From NCBI RefSeq assembly GCF_000152985.1, contig NZ_CH672395.1:1216567-1280566 (forward strand): a stretch of 64,000 nucleotides of DNA, in the 5' to 3' direction. The number at the start of each line of letters is the position of its first letter. Within the stretch, counting starts at the first letter, position 1. Shown here in pieces: positions 18,166 through 27,380 of this stretch. Made by a program: the position numbers and the translations under genes. Origin of the DNA: Leeuwenhoekiella blandensis MED217. Lineage in GTDB: Bacteria > Bacteroidota > Bacteroidia > Flavobacteriales > Flavobacteriaceae. The notes under the pieces were generated by a model. That model worked only from the letters and a program-made list of their open reading frames with translations. It did no database searches and was not told where the DNA came from.

Positions 18166-18187
18166 AGTAGTTTCAAAACTATTTTTG
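18166..18187 (+). promoter_or_regulatory. Inverted repeat and putative -7 element before the GLPGLI operon
   Basis: A near-perfect inverted repeat (AAAGTAGTTT against AAACTATTTT) lies 45-65 bp before the first GLPGLI gene. Its right arm contains TATTTTTG (18180-18187), which matches the TAnnTTTG -7 consensus. No -33 element was seen at the usual distance. Confidence 0.35.
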
Positions 18188-18231
18188 TAGTTTTAAATGA
18201 GTATCTTGTAGCCTCATCAATCAAAATATCT

Positions 18232-19065
18232 ATGCGAACCTTTATTGTAAACTTCATTATGTTCATGTTCTGTTTTAATCTTTTTCCGCAAGCAGATACC
18301 AATTATAAGATCACGTATCAGCTTACTTACAAGCCGGATAGTACCGATCTGGCTCAATTGAAAACTGAAAATTTTCAGCTCTTTACAAATGCTAAAACCT
18401 CATATTTTCTTAGTAATGCTGTGGTCTCAAAAGATTCTACTCGAAGAAATTTTGGGATAGGAGATATAGGCAGTGATGCCTATAAACGTGCTGCAGCATC
18501 CTGGGAAACCAACTTTTCTTATAGGATTTATAAAAAGCCGCTAGAAGAGCTGGTTTATCACTGTGAAAAAATCGCAACTGATAATTTTTATTATGCTGAA
18601 GACGTACATTTTGATTGGCAGATAGGGCAGGAGACTAAAACTATTGAAGGCTTTAGCACGCAAAAGGCCACAACAAGCTTTGCAGGACGAGACTACACAG
18701 CTTGGTTTGCCGCAGCAATCCCGATCTCAGACGGACCGTATAAGTTTTACGGACTACCGGGATTGATCCTCGAAATTGAAAGTACAGACGGCGATTATAG
18801 GTTTACGATGATCGGAATTGAAAAGACATCCTTTTATCCGGTTGTAAACACACCTCCAAAATCGCTGCAAAAAGCCACTAAAAAGGAACTCTTAAGGCTG
18901 CAACAGGAGTATTATGATGACCCAATAGGCTTTTTAAATAATTGGGTAGGGAGCAACGGTGCTTCGGTACATATAGGTCTTGAAGGTAAAGCTAAACAAG
19001 ACCACTATGCCAAATATGGGAAACAGTTAGCGCCCAAGATGAATAATTTTATAGAGATCTACTAG
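18232..19065 (+). CDS. GLPGLI family protein, copy 1
   Basis: This 277-residue exported protein is of the GLPGLI family (TIGR01200), named after the motif seen here as DGPYKFYGLPGLILEIES. It has a signal peptide (MRTFIVNFIMFMFCFNLFPQ) and the typical GLPGLI layout: a beta-rich N-terminal half, then the FAGRDYTAWFAAAIPISDGPYKF block. Family function is unknown, although its members are restricted to Bacteroidota and often sit beside outer-membrane receptors, as here. It is first of four tandem copies on one apparent transcript. Confidence 0.9.
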   Translation: MRTFIVNFIMFMFCFNLFPQADTNYKITYQLTYKPDSTDLAQLKTENFQLFTNAKTSYFLSNAVVSKDSTRRNFGIGDIGSDAYKRAAASWETNFSYRIYKKPLEELVYHCEKIATDNFYYAEDVHFDWQIGQETKTIEGFSTQKATTSFAGRDYTAWFAAAIPISDGPYKFYGLPGLILEIESTDGDYRFTMIGIEKTSFYPVVNTPPKSLQKATKKELLRLQQEYYDDPIGFLNNWVGSNGASVHIGLEGKAKQDHYAKYGKQLAPKMNNFIEIY

Positions 19066-19067
19066 CT

Positions 19068-19910
19068 ATGAAGTATAGCTACCTTTTAATATCCCTTTTG
19101 CTAAGTTTCAATGGGATCAGAGCTCAGCAACAAGCTGAGGTTGAATATGACTATAAAGCGGTCTATAGGCTTACGTTTCAGCAGGATTCAACCGATATTT
19201 CTTCGATAGCGGAGGAAACCGTTTTGTTATACCTCAACCCAAACCAATCCCGGTATTTGAGCTTGGGACAACAGACCAAAGATTCCCTTTTTGCCACGCT
19301 CGATCGAAATACTAAAAGTATGGCGCAGTTTAGTCGAATACGAGCGATGATCCCAAAAACGGCATTCAATTACATCATCTTTAAGTCTACCAAAAAACAG
19401 CAACTGCTGTATGCTGAAAAAATTGTAAAAGATAAATTTAAATATGTCGAAAATCTACCCTTACAATCTTGGGAGATTCAAACAGAGACTAAAGCGTATT
19501 TAGGGTATACGGTGCAACGTGCAACAACTACTTTTGCAGGTAGGAAATATACCGCTTGGTTTACTGCAGCGCTTCCCTTTAGTGACGGACCGTATAAGTT
19601 TGGCGGGCTACCCGGCCTCATCCTTGAAATTTATGACGCGCAAAAAAACTATCATTTCAGCCTTAAAGGTTTTGAAAAGCTTAAAGAACCGGTGCAGCCT
19701 AATATACGTTTGAACACCTATAAGCGTGTTACAAAAGCCGACTTTCTACAGATTAAGGAGCATTATGAACAAGACCCTTTGGACGCAATGGAGTCGGCTG
19801 GAATCAAACTCGATTTTTCTAATAGCAGCTTAAGCCGCGCACAGGCAAAACAGGATTTAAGAGCTTCTCATCAAAAAAAGAACAATGCTATTGAGCTTTT
19901 AAATAACTAA
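19068..19910 (+). CDS. GLPGLI family protein, copy 2
   Basis: This 280-residue paralogue starts 2 bp after copy 1. It has a signal peptide (MKYSYLLISLLLSFNGIRAQ) and the family blocks FAGRKYTAWFTAALPFSDGPYKFGGLPGLILEIY. It is clearly diverged from the other three copies in its first half (FQQDSTDISSIAEETVLLYL). It probably has the same envelope location. Function unknown. Confidence 0.9.
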   Translation: MKYSYLLISLLLSFNGIRAQQQAEVEYDYKAVYRLTFQQDSTDISSIAEETVLLYLNPNQSRYLSLGQQTKDSLFATLDRNTKSMAQFSRIRAMIPKTAFNYIIFKSTKKQQLLYAEKIVKDKFKYVENLPLQSWEIQTETKAYLGYTVQRATTTFAGRKYTAWFTAALPFSDGPYKFGGLPGLILEIYDAQKNYHFSLKGFEKLKEPVQPNIRLNTYKRVTKADFLQIKEHYEQDPLDAMESAGIKLDFSNSSLSRAQAKQDLRASHQKKNNAIELLNN

Positions 19911-19941
19911 TTCGTTAGTTTTAACTAAATATGTAGTAGAT

Positions 19942-20760
19942 ATGATTGATTTTAAACTTCTAGTTACCATATTAATAACTATGTTTTCTCTGAATACCTT
20001 CAGTCAAAACAAACTCAAAGGAAAACTGGAATATAAAGTCACGTATAACTTGAGCTTTCAGCTGGATTCTACAGATGCCAACTCCCGCAAGGCAGAATTG
20101 ATGATTTTGTATCTGGGGGAGGATTTTTCCAAATACTTAAGTCGGGCAAAAACCATCGCCAACCCAATCGTGGTAGAAGGGAACTCTGCTCATACCTCTC
20201 GTAATGCACTGACCAATTTTCATTATGAGATCATCAAAGAACGAGATAAGGACAGTTTATTGTATCTGCTCAAGATTGATAAATCAGATGATCGTTTAGT
20301 TTATGCAGAATCTAAGCATCAATTTGATTGGCAAATAGAACAAGAGACCAAGACCATTGAAGGCTTCACTGTACAAAAAGCGATAACAAGCTTTACGGGT
20401 AGGGCGTATACTGCTTGGTTTACTACAGAAATCCCGATCTCAGACGGGCCGTATAAATTTAACGGTTTGCCGGGTTTGATCCTTGAGATCACCGATACGC
20501 AAGGCTATTGGGATTTTAAATTTGTGGGGCTTGAAAAACTCTCGCCAAAGATCACCTACCGACTCAACCTCAAACAATACGAGAAAACCACAAGACCGGC
20601 GCTAGAGAAGCTGTGGCATCGGTATAGACAAGATCCATTTACATTTGGAGGAGGCATACCTGATAATATTACCATAAGTCCGGAGGTTCATAAAAAGTAT
20701 GTTGAAAGTTTTGCTAAAATGTTAGAGAAAGAAAATAATCCATTAGAACTAAAGCAATAA
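19942..20760 (+). CDS. GLPGLI family protein, copy 3
   Basis: This 272-residue GLPGLI protein has a signal peptide (IDFKLLVTILITMFSLNTFSQ) and the motif FNGLPGLILEITDTQGYW. Its body is almost the same as copy 4 over an ungapped ~636 bp, while signal peptide and C-terminus differ. The spacing to copy 2 is 31 bp. The pattern suggests recent duplication or gene conversion. Confidence 0.9.
   Translation: MIDFKLLVTILITMFSLNTFSQNKLKGKLEYKVTYNLSFQLDSTDANSRKAELMILYLGEDFSKYLSRAKTIANPIVVEGNSAHTSRNALTNFHYEIIKERDKDSLLYLLKIDKSDDRLVYAESKHQFDWQIEQETKTIEGFTVQKAITSFTGRAYTAWFTTEIPISDGPYKFNGLPGLILEITDTQGYWDFKFVGLEKLSPKITYRLNLKQYEKTTRPALEKLWHRYRQDPFTFGGGIPDNITISPEVHKKYVESFAKMLEKENNPLELKQ
20001..20636 (+). repeat. 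Tandem duplication, unit A (GLPGLI copy 3 body)
   Basis: This stretch aligns without gaps to 20833-21468 at a constant offset of 832 bp, with long identical blocks at both ends (around 20004-20040 and 20550-20585). Confidence 0.85.
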
Positions 20761-20770
20761 AGGATTTCCT

Positions 20771-21583
20771 ATGTCAAATTTTAAATTCTTCTCGATTCTA
20801 ACTTTTATACTGTTTGCTTTGAATAGTAGCTTCAGTCAAAACAAACTCAAAGGAAAACTGGAATATAAAGTTACCTATAAGCTGAGCTTTCAGCTGGATT
20901 CTACCGATGCCAATTCCCGCAAGGCGGAACTGATGATTCTTTACTTAGGTGAAGACTTTTCAAAATACCTAAGTCGGGCAAAAACCCTCGCCAACCCGAT
21001 CGTGGTACAAGGGAATTCTGCACATACCTCGCGCAATGCGTTGCCCCATTTTCATTATGAGATCATTAAAGAACGAGAAAAGGACAGTTTGTTGTATCTG
21101 CTTAAAATCCCTAAAATGGAAGATCGCTTTGTCTATGCAGAATCCAAGCATCAATTTGATTGGCAAATAGCGCAAGAGACCAAGACAATTGAAGGCTTCT
21201 CCGCACAAAAGGCGACAACCACGTTTGCCGGTCGGGAGTATACTGCTTGGTTTACTACAGAAATCCCCATCTCAGACGGGCCATATAAGTTTAACGGATT
21301 ACCCGGATTGATCCTTGAGATCACCGATACACAAGGCTATTGGGATTTTAAGTTTGTAGGGCTGGAAAAACTTTCGCCTAAGATCACCTACCGACTCAAC
21401 CTCAAACAATATGAGAAAACCACCAGGCCGGCACTTGAAAAGCTTTGGCATCGCTACCGAAGCGATCCTATGGGCTATGCTAATAATCCTAATGTTGTTG
21501 GAACTCCTGAAGTAGATCAATTTTATCGAGACGCGTTTGCCGAGATGTTACGTAAAGAAAATAATCCTTTAGAACTAAAATAG
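20771..21583 (+). CDS. GLPGLI family protein, copy 4
   Basis: This 270-residue GLPGLI protein follows copy 3 after 10 bp. Its signal peptide is SNFKFFSILTFILFALNSSFSQ, and the family motif FNGLPGLILEITDTQGYW is conserved. The mature part is nearly identical to copy 3, with differences concentrated at the signal peptide, at IPKMEDRF (copy 3: IDKSDDRL) and in the last 40 residues. The receptor gene starts 1 bp after its stop, which suggests translational coupling. Confidence 0.9.
   Translation: MSNFKFFSILTFILFALNSSFSQNKLKGKLEYKVTYKLSFQLDSTDANSRKAELMILYLGEDFSKYLSRAKTLANPIVVQGNSAHTSRNALPHFHYEIIKEREKDSLLYLLKIPKMEDRFVYAESKHQFDWQIAQETKTIEGFSAQKATTTFAGREYTAWFTTEIPISDGPYKFNGLPGLILEITDTQGYWDFKFVGLEKLSPKITYRLNLKQYEKTTRPALEKLWHRYRSDPMGYANNPNVVGTPEVDQFYRDAFAEMLRKENNPLELK
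20833..21468 (+). repeat. Tandem duplication, unit B (GLPGLI copy 4 body)
   Basis: Partner of the unit at 20001-20636. Most differences are third-position or scattered single bases, which fits recent duplication with partial homogenisation. Confidence 0.85.
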
Positions 21584-21584
21584 G

Positions 21585-24215
21585 TTGAAGCATAGGTTTG
21601 GATTGATAGTGCTTATTTGGTGTTGGGTTTCGGTCCTTAATGCGCAAATGATCCTTACGGGCACCGTTAAAGACGAAGCGAATAAAAACCTAAGCGGGGC
21701 GACCCTTACCATCAGCAAAGATTCGGTTTCCTCGATTCTGGCCTATGCGATCTCTAAAAGCGATGGAAGCTTTAAAATACGTATCGATAATGCTCCGGAA
21801 AAACTCTTTATCAAAGCTTCGTATATAGGCCTTACCACCTTCAAAAAAATACTGGAGCGCAAATCTCAGGAGCTCGAGATCCAACTGCGTCCTTCTTCAG
21901 AAGAACTGAAAGAAGTGGTGGTCAAATCAGAAATCATTCAGCGGCGTGGCGATACGCTTAGTTTTTCAGTAGAAGCCTTTAAGGATAAAAACGATCGGGT
22001 CATTGCAGATGTTTTACGGAAGATGCCGGGGATTACGATCAAGCCGGGCGGACAAATCTATTATCAGGGTAAACCCATTCAAAAATATTATATCGAAGGG
22101 CTAGACCTATTGGAAGGGCGTTACAGCCTCGCCAATGAAAATCTTGCGGCAGACGATGTTTCTAAAGTAGAAATTTTGGAGAACCACCAACCTATAAGAG
22201 TATTAGACAGTCTGGAATTTTCTGAACGCGCCTCGCTCAATATCAAACTAAAAAACGACGTCACCCTAAGCGGAACCGCAAAGCTTGGTTTGGGCGCAAC
22301 TCCGCTATTGTGGGAAGCCAATGTAACCCCGATGCTCTTTAATAAAAAACGCCAGTTTATTGCGAGTTATCAAAGCAACAACACCGGGAAAAATGTAGCC
22401 AATCAGGTACGGGATTTCAGCTTCAATCCAGGAGGTTCTACCTACGACATTGCCAAAACAGATTGGGTTTCCTTGCTCAATCCTGCAACGCCACCATTTT
22501 CTCAAGACCGCTGGCTCGACAATAATGTGCATTTGGCTTCGGCTAACGGAATTCAGCGATTGAAAAGTGATCTGGACCTCAAACTGAATCTTTCCTATCT
22601 CAACGATTACCAGCAACAACAAGGGAGCACACAGACTACCTTGTATACGCCGCAGGATACGGTTTCGATTTCCGAAGTACTAGACAACCGCCTGTTTATA
22701 AAGAATGTTCAAGGCAAGGCTACGCTGGAACAAAACACCAAAAAGAATTACCTCAAAAACCAATTGGAGTTTAATACCTATCGAAATACTGAGCGGGGAA
22801 TGTTGCAACGCACGGATGCAGCGATTGCACAACACTTAAGCACTCCATTTTACGGATTTAAGAATAATTTTGACCTCTACAAAACCTTTGGAAAGCAATT
22901 GGTACGCTTCAGTTCGAATACCGGTTTTTCAGAATCTGATCAATTTTTACGGGTGCGGCCTGGGCAGTTTGAAGACTTTTTAAATGCAGGGAATCCGTAT
23001 GCGGAAAGTCTGCAGAACATCACATCCAAAAAATTATATACCGACAATTCAGCAGGAATGACCAAAATGCTGGGCAAATTTACCACCACTTTAAAACTGG
23101 GCGTAGCGCTTCAGAAGGAGTCGTTAACAAGTGATTTGGTTCTGGATGATAGTGATACCCCATTAGGAAATGCTTTTCAAAATGATACCGATTTTAAAAC
23201 TTCAGAAGTTTACCTCAAGCAAAGTTGGCGCTTTAAGAATACTTCAGAAACCTGGAACATCAGACTAGGCGTGCCGGTGGCTTTTAAAGCATTTGACTTA
23301 GAAGGAAGCAACGCGCAAGCGCTTGATGCCTTTGTGTTTGAACCTTCGGTATATATTCAGCACAAACTGGCGGCCAAATGGGAGCTTTCGATCTCAGGAA
23401 ATCTGGATTATAACTTTGGCGGACTCGAGCGCTTGTACCCTGGATTTATTCTCACCAATTACCGAAACTTGCAACGCTATAACGCGCCTATTTTGGAGCA
23501 AGTGACACAGAATTATTCGACGTCTTTAAATTATAGAAACCCGATCAAACGACTCTTTGCCAAGGCTTCCTACAGCTATGGAAAAACTAAAAATAATTTG
23601 CTCTTTGGCAGTCAAATAGATCCTAACGGTACCAGCATTCTCGAAGCGGTGGTGCGGGATAATTATGCCAATAGCCACCGATTTAATGTTGAAGCTAGTA
23701 AATATTTGAGCCGACTTAATACTTCCCTCAAGCTGAATGCTTCGTATAGCATTTCAGAACGGGAGCAGTTGCTCAATGCAACTTTAGTCAAAAATGAGAA
23801 TACCAATTTTAACCTGAATGGAAGTTTAGAATCTGAATTGAGTGCCTGGTTAAGTTTGACGTATTCCGGAAGCCTAATGTTTTACAATTCGAAGCTGAAC
23901 AACTCAGAATTGCAGCAACTCAACACGCAGCAGCATAATGCTGAAGTGTTCTTTTATCCTTGGGAAAATCAATACTTCAGTTTGGGTGGCGAATACTTTA
24001 AAAACTCGCTTACCGAAGCCAATCGTAATTACTTTTTAAACCTGAGTTATCAATACACCTTTACCAAAAGGAAGATCGACTTGAAGCTCAGCTGGAATAA
24101 TATGCTGAATACTGAAAATTTCATCAATGCGTCGAGCAGCGAATTTTACATCATCCAAACCCGTTATGTATTGCGGCCTTCTCAGGTTTTGGCAAGTGTT
24201 TCATTTAACTTTTAA
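21585..24215 (+). CDS. Outer-membrane receptor with carboxypeptidase-regulatory-like domain
   Basis: This 876-residue outer-membrane beta-barrel protein has a signal peptide (MKHRFGLIVLIWCWVSVLNAQ), a carboxypeptidase-regulatory-like domain (about residues 22-110: ILTGTVKDEANKNLSGATLTI), a plug-like domain (IADVLRKMPGITIKPGGQIYYQ ... VEILENHQPIRVLDS) and a long barrel. The start is a TTG at 21585 placed 1 bp after the GLPGLI copy 4 stop; it gives a complete signal peptide. It probably works with the four GLPGLI proteins in one operon. No SusD partner is present, so glycan uptake is not indicated. The ligand is unknown. Confidence 0.87.
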   Translation: MKHRFGLIVLIWCWVSVLNAQMILTGTVKDEANKNLSGATLTISKDSVSSILAYAISKSDGSFKIRIDNAPEKLFIKASYIGLTTFKKILERKSQELEIQLRPSSEELKEVVVKSEIIQRRGDTLSFSVEAFKDKNDRVIADVLRKMPGITIKPGGQIYYQGKPIQKYYIEGLDLLEGRYSLANENLAADDVSKVEILENHQPIRVLDSLEFSERASLNIKLKNDVTLSGTAKLGLGATPLLWEANVTPMLFNKKRQFIASYQSNNTGKNVANQVRDFSFNPGGSTYDIAKTDWVSLLNPATPPFSQDRWLDNNVHLASANGIQRLKSDLDLKLNLSYLNDYQQQQGSTQTTLYTPQDTVSISEVLDNRLFIKNVQGKATLEQNTKKNYLKNQLEFNTYRNTERGMLQRTDAAIAQHLSTPFYGFKNNFDLYKTFGKQLVRFSSNTGFSESDQFLRVRPGQFEDFLNAGNPYAESLQNITSKKLYTDNSAGMTKMLGKFTTTLKLGVALQKESLTSDLVLDDSDTPLGNAFQNDTDFKTSEVYLKQSWRFKNTSETWNIRLGVPVAFKAFDLEGSNAQALDAFVFEPSVYIQHKLAAKWELSISGNLDYNFGGLERLYPGFILTNYRNLQRYNAPILEQVTQNYSTSLNYRNPIKRLFAKASYSYGKTKNNLLFGSQIDPNGTSILEAVVRDNYANSHRFNVEASKYLSRLNTSLKLNASYSISEREQLLNATLVKNENTNFNLNGSLESELSAWLSLTYSGSLMFYNSKLNNSELQQLNTQQHNAEVFFYPWENQYFSLGGEYFKNSLTEANRNYFLNLSYQYTFTKRKIDLKLSWNNMLNTENFINASSSEFYIIQTRYVLRPSQVLASVSFNF

Positions 24216-26017
24216 TCCACTTTGATCACTTGCGTTTGTGGGGAGATCCCATTTTCATTAAAGGCTTCGATCGAAAAGTAATAGGTCTGATCCCTGTCTA
24301 AACAACGCATAAAGAGTTCGTGCTCGTCATAAACCAACCACGACTGATATAGTTTATCAGGTGCAATACCCCAACGGATGTTATAGCCTTGTGCATTTTT
24401 GACAGTGTCCCAAGTAAGTTGCGCATCCCTGCGGTCGGTTTGTCGGTCTACTTCAAAGCCGTTTACCTTAGCCGGCTTTTTACCATAGCCTGTACCAAAA
24501 ACGCGAATTTCAGAAAGCGCGAGATTGTTTCCGGGAACTTCAATATTCCTATAGCGCACATACTTAGCTTTTACCGGTTGATTGAGTACCAAATAGGCAT
24601 TGGGCGTGTCTTTATAACTTTTAGAACGATCGATAACCGTTTGCCAGTTTGCACCATCTTCTGATGTTTCAATGATGAATCTATGTTTTAAGCCTTCCAC
24701 ACGCGTATAGATCCCGCTTTCGTGATCGTGAAAATTCAGCTGTAGTGCATATACGTTTCCGGGTTGAATCATTTTAATCGTTACCCATTGTTTAGCATCA
24801 TTGGCTTCAGCAACCCAAAACGACTTCGGGTTTTCATCGGTCAATACTTCAGAAAGAATACTTCCGTCAGCATTGGTTTTTTGAGGCAATTCGGTGACTT
24901 CAAAAGCTCCATCAGTGATCGTGCTTTTGGTGATTTGCAATTGCGAGGACGAAACGGTCACCTTCCCTTTATACGATAATAACATCCAGCCGTTGTGTTC
25001 ACCGGCTTTGGTAGGATGGCTCGGTGCAAAACGCGGATAATCCCCATAGCTGGTGTTGGAATACATGAGTCCGTCTTCATCAAAATACGTTGGAAACATA
25101 CACAGGCGGCGCTCCCAATGCGAGTTAGAAGCCAACGCCATCGTCGCAAAATGCCAGTACTGCCCGTTGGTTTGCTTTACTGTGATCCCGTGGCCCGCTC
25201 CGTTGGTAAAGCCTCCGGGTTTAAAACTCATCGGGTTGTTGGGCATATATTCAAACGGACCTAGCGGCGTTTCGCCCACATAGACCCCGTCTCCATAGAC
25301 ATTGAATTGCGTTCCCGGTGCTGCGTATTGCAAATAATACTTACCCTCGTGTTTGGTCATGGAAGCGCCTTCCATATAGCCTTCTTTAAGTGTAGGGTGA
25401 AAGTTGTTTTCGCCAAAACGCTCCCAGCCGTGGGCTTCCTCATCCAGATTGATGAGGTCCTTTTTAACGCCGGTTTCCAGCATACGATCGTCTTTATCCA
25501 GCATTTTTACGCGAATAGGATGCACATTAGAAGAACCCCAGTACAAATAGGTCTTCCCGTCATCGTCGATAAACAATTCAGAATCCTGAATATTATTGCT
25601 TATAGAAGCTACCGGATTCCATAGGCCTTCCTTGGGATTATCGGTGTATAGAATGCTTCCATAGCCAGCAGGATCTCCGGCAAAATAAACCAGCGAATCC
25701 TTATAATTAAATGCGGTAGGGGCGTTGCTTCCCTCAAAAAACCACTGCTTGGGTTTAATGAATTCCCAATTAACCAGATCGGTAGAATGCCAATAGCCAA
25801 ATGAGCGGGTGACAAACAGATAGTATTCCCCGCGGAATTGGATCACCGCAGGATCTGCACCCGAGCGGTACGAAATATTCTTACTCGAATTGTAAACCAT
25901 ATAGGTATAATCAAGATCTAAGGGATTGATATAGCTTTCAGGAATCACGGCTTGCGCCCAACTCGACGAAGTAAGGAGCGAGAGGAGTAGGATAGGAAGT
26001 AGCTGTAGTTTTTTCAT
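24212..26017 (-). CDS. Secreted GH43-type glycosidase with F5/8C and Fn3-like domains
   Basis: The protein is 601 residues from the ATG at 26017, which begins a clean signal peptide (MKKLQLLPILLLSLLTSSSW). A five-bladed GH43-like propeller follows, with the expected acidic triad visible as D55 (RSGADPAV), D145 (NIQDSELF) and E216 (YMEGASM). A discoidin/F5-8 type C region (about 400-520) and a fibronectin type III-like C-terminus come next. Such enzymes release arabinose, xylose or related sugars from plant or algal glycans; the exact specificity cannot be read. The open frame runs upstream to 26194, but that extension has no signal character. It converges on the receptor gene with a 4-bp overlap of the stops. 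Confidence 0.87.
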   Translation of the reverse strand: MKKLQLLPILLLSLLTSSSWAQAVIPESYINPLDLDYTYMVYNSSKNISYRSGADPAVIQFRGEYYLFVTRSFGYWHSTDLVNWEFIKPKQWFFEGSNAPTAFNYKDSLVYFAGDPAGYGSILYTDNPKEGLWNPVASISNNIQDSELFIDDDGKTYLYWGSSNVHPIRVKMLDKDDRMLETGVKKDLINLDEEAHGWERFGENNFHPTLKEGYMEGASMTKHEGKYYLQYAAPGTQFNVYGDGVYVGETPLGPFEYMPNNPMSFKPGGFTNGAGHGITVKQTNGQYWHFATMALASNSHWERRLCMFPTYFDEDGLMYSNTSYGDYPRFAPSHPTKAGEHNGWMLLSYKGKVTVSSSQLQITKSTITDGAFEVTELPQKTNADGSILSEVLTDENPKSFWVAEANDAKQWVTIKMIQPGNVYALQLNFHDHESGIYTRVEGLKHRFIIETSEDGANWQTVIDRSKSYKDTPNAYLVLNQPVKAKYVRYRNIEVPGNNLALSEIRVFGTGYGKKPAKVNGFEVDRQTDRRDAQLTWDTVKNAQGYNIRWGIAPDKLYQSWLVYDEHELFMRCLDRDQTYYFSIEAFNENGISPQTQVIKVD

Positions 26018-26225
26018 AGGAGTGTTGATCTTGGTAAAAAGAACAGGGCTTAGGGAGCATAAGACCCATAGCGAAACAAGCCCGGGCTGCAACCCAAGTT
26101 TTAAGGTAAAGATAGCGTATATTCTTTGGAAGACGGGCGGAGAAGGGGAGTATGCAGGCTCCATACACCTATCAAACCCAAAGCAACACACCAAAAGTTG
26201 AGCTAACCTGCTTGCTGTTAAAGAC

Positions 26226-26264
26226 CTAGGCTGTATTTTAGCTGAGCATAAAACAATAGCCTAG
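26226..26264. promoter_or_regulatory. Inverted repeat before the cyclase gene
   Basis: CTAGGCT (26226-26232) and AGCCTAG (26258-26264) form a perfect 7-bp inverted repeat with a 25-base loop, ending 9 bp before the cyclase start. It could be an operator or a structured leader. Confidence 0.3.
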
Positions 26265-26273
26265 TTAAAAAGC

Positions 26274-27380
26274 ATGGCCCTTTCAGCAAAAACCAACTAT
26301 CATCTGAAACGGATTCTACCCATTGGGCTCATTTGGCTCTTTATTGGATGGGCTTTTTTATGGAGTGAATATGCCGTGCTGGGAGACGGAGCAAATACGC
26401 CCGAATCTGCCATACGCATCACCCCGCGCATTATCGTTTTTGCGAGCATCAGTGTGTTTGCCGTTGGCTGCCTGGTAGGATTTATCGAAGTGCGTTTGAT
26501 CAATAAACTTTTCGCTAAAAAAAGCTTTCCGCAAAAGTTAGTCGGTAAGTTTCTGCTTTACGCCATCCTGATGTTTTGCATTATGTTGGTCTTCTTTATA
26601 TTGGCTGCCGCAATTGAGCTACAGGAATCGATCTTCAGCAAAAACGTATTGGACCGCTATGTGCTGTTCTTTTTCAGCATCACCCATATCAGTACAGCAG
26701 TGCAGTTGCTCTTCTCTTTGATCGTATCCCTGCTGTATGCCGAGATCAGTGAAAATATAGGCCAACACGTATTGCTCAATTTTTTTACGGGGCATTATCA
26801 TAAACCGAGGGTGGAGCACCGCATGTTTATGTTTGTCGATATGAAAGACTCTACCAGTATTGCAGAAAAGATCGGGCACAAGACCTACTTTAAATTGCTT
26901 AAGGACTATTACCAGAGTTTTTCGGAGGCCATCATCAGGAATTATGGCGAGGTCTACCAATATGTGGGAGACGAGATCGTGATCACCTGGAAGCTGCAGC
27001 GCGGACTCCAAAACAACAACGCGCTCCAATGTTTTTTTGAGATGAAAGCCGCATTGCAAAAACGACAACACCGCTTTAAGAAGGAATACGGCCTGCTTCC
27101 CGATTTTAAGGCCGCTTTGCATATCGGCCAGGTGACTACCGGGGAAATAGGAGCGTTAAAAAAGGATATCTTTTTTACCGGAGATGTACTCAATACCACA
27201 GCACGTATATTGAGTTTGTCTACCGAATTACAACAGGATTTTTTGATTTCCGAATGCCTTGCTAACCAACTTAAAGTCCCGGAAAATCTATGCTTAACCG
27301 ACCTTGGCATTCAAAGCTTAAAAGGGAAAACCTTGCCGATTCGTATTTTTGCGATTAACATTAAAGAGCCGCTAACTTAG
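26274..27380 (+). CDS. Membrane-anchored class III adenylate/guanylate cyclase
   Basis: This 368-residue protein has four predicted membrane helices in its first 155 residues (for example LPIGLIWLFIGWAFLW and IIVFASISVFAVGCLVGF), followed by a class III nucleotide cyclase domain. The two metal-binding aspartates are visible as D189 (FVDMKDST) and D233 (YVGDEIVITW). The substrate-specifying residues cannot be assigned with certainty, so cAMP or cGMP remains open. It stands alone. The cyclase domain is cytoplasmic and the membrane part probably senses an envelope signal. Confidence 0.88.
   Translation: MALSAKTNYHLKRILPIGLIWLFIGWAFLWSEYAVLGDGANTPESAIRITPRIIVFASISVFAVGCLVGFIEVRLINKLFAKKSFPQKLVGKFLLYAILMFCIMLVFFILAAAIELQESIFSKNVLDRYVLFFFSITHISTAVQLLFSLIVSLLYAEISENIGQHVLLNFFTGHYHKPRVEHRMFMFVDMKDSTSIAEKIGHKTYFKLLKDYYQSFSEAIIRNYGEVYQYVGDEIVITWKLQRGLQNNNALQCFFEMKAALQKRQHRFKKEYGLLPDFKAALHIGQVTTGEIGALKKDIFFTGDVLNTTARILSLSTELQQDFLISECLANQLKVPENLCLTDLGIQSLKGKTLPIRIFAINIKEPLT

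Noticed and set aside
26018-26194. Upstream extension of the GH43 gene
   Set aside because: The added 59 residues lack signal character, and a clean signal peptide starts at the ATG at 26017.
26619-27122. 167-codon minus-strand frame opposite the cyclase gene
   Set aside because: It lies entirely inside the cyclase gene, whose catalytic aspartates are clear.
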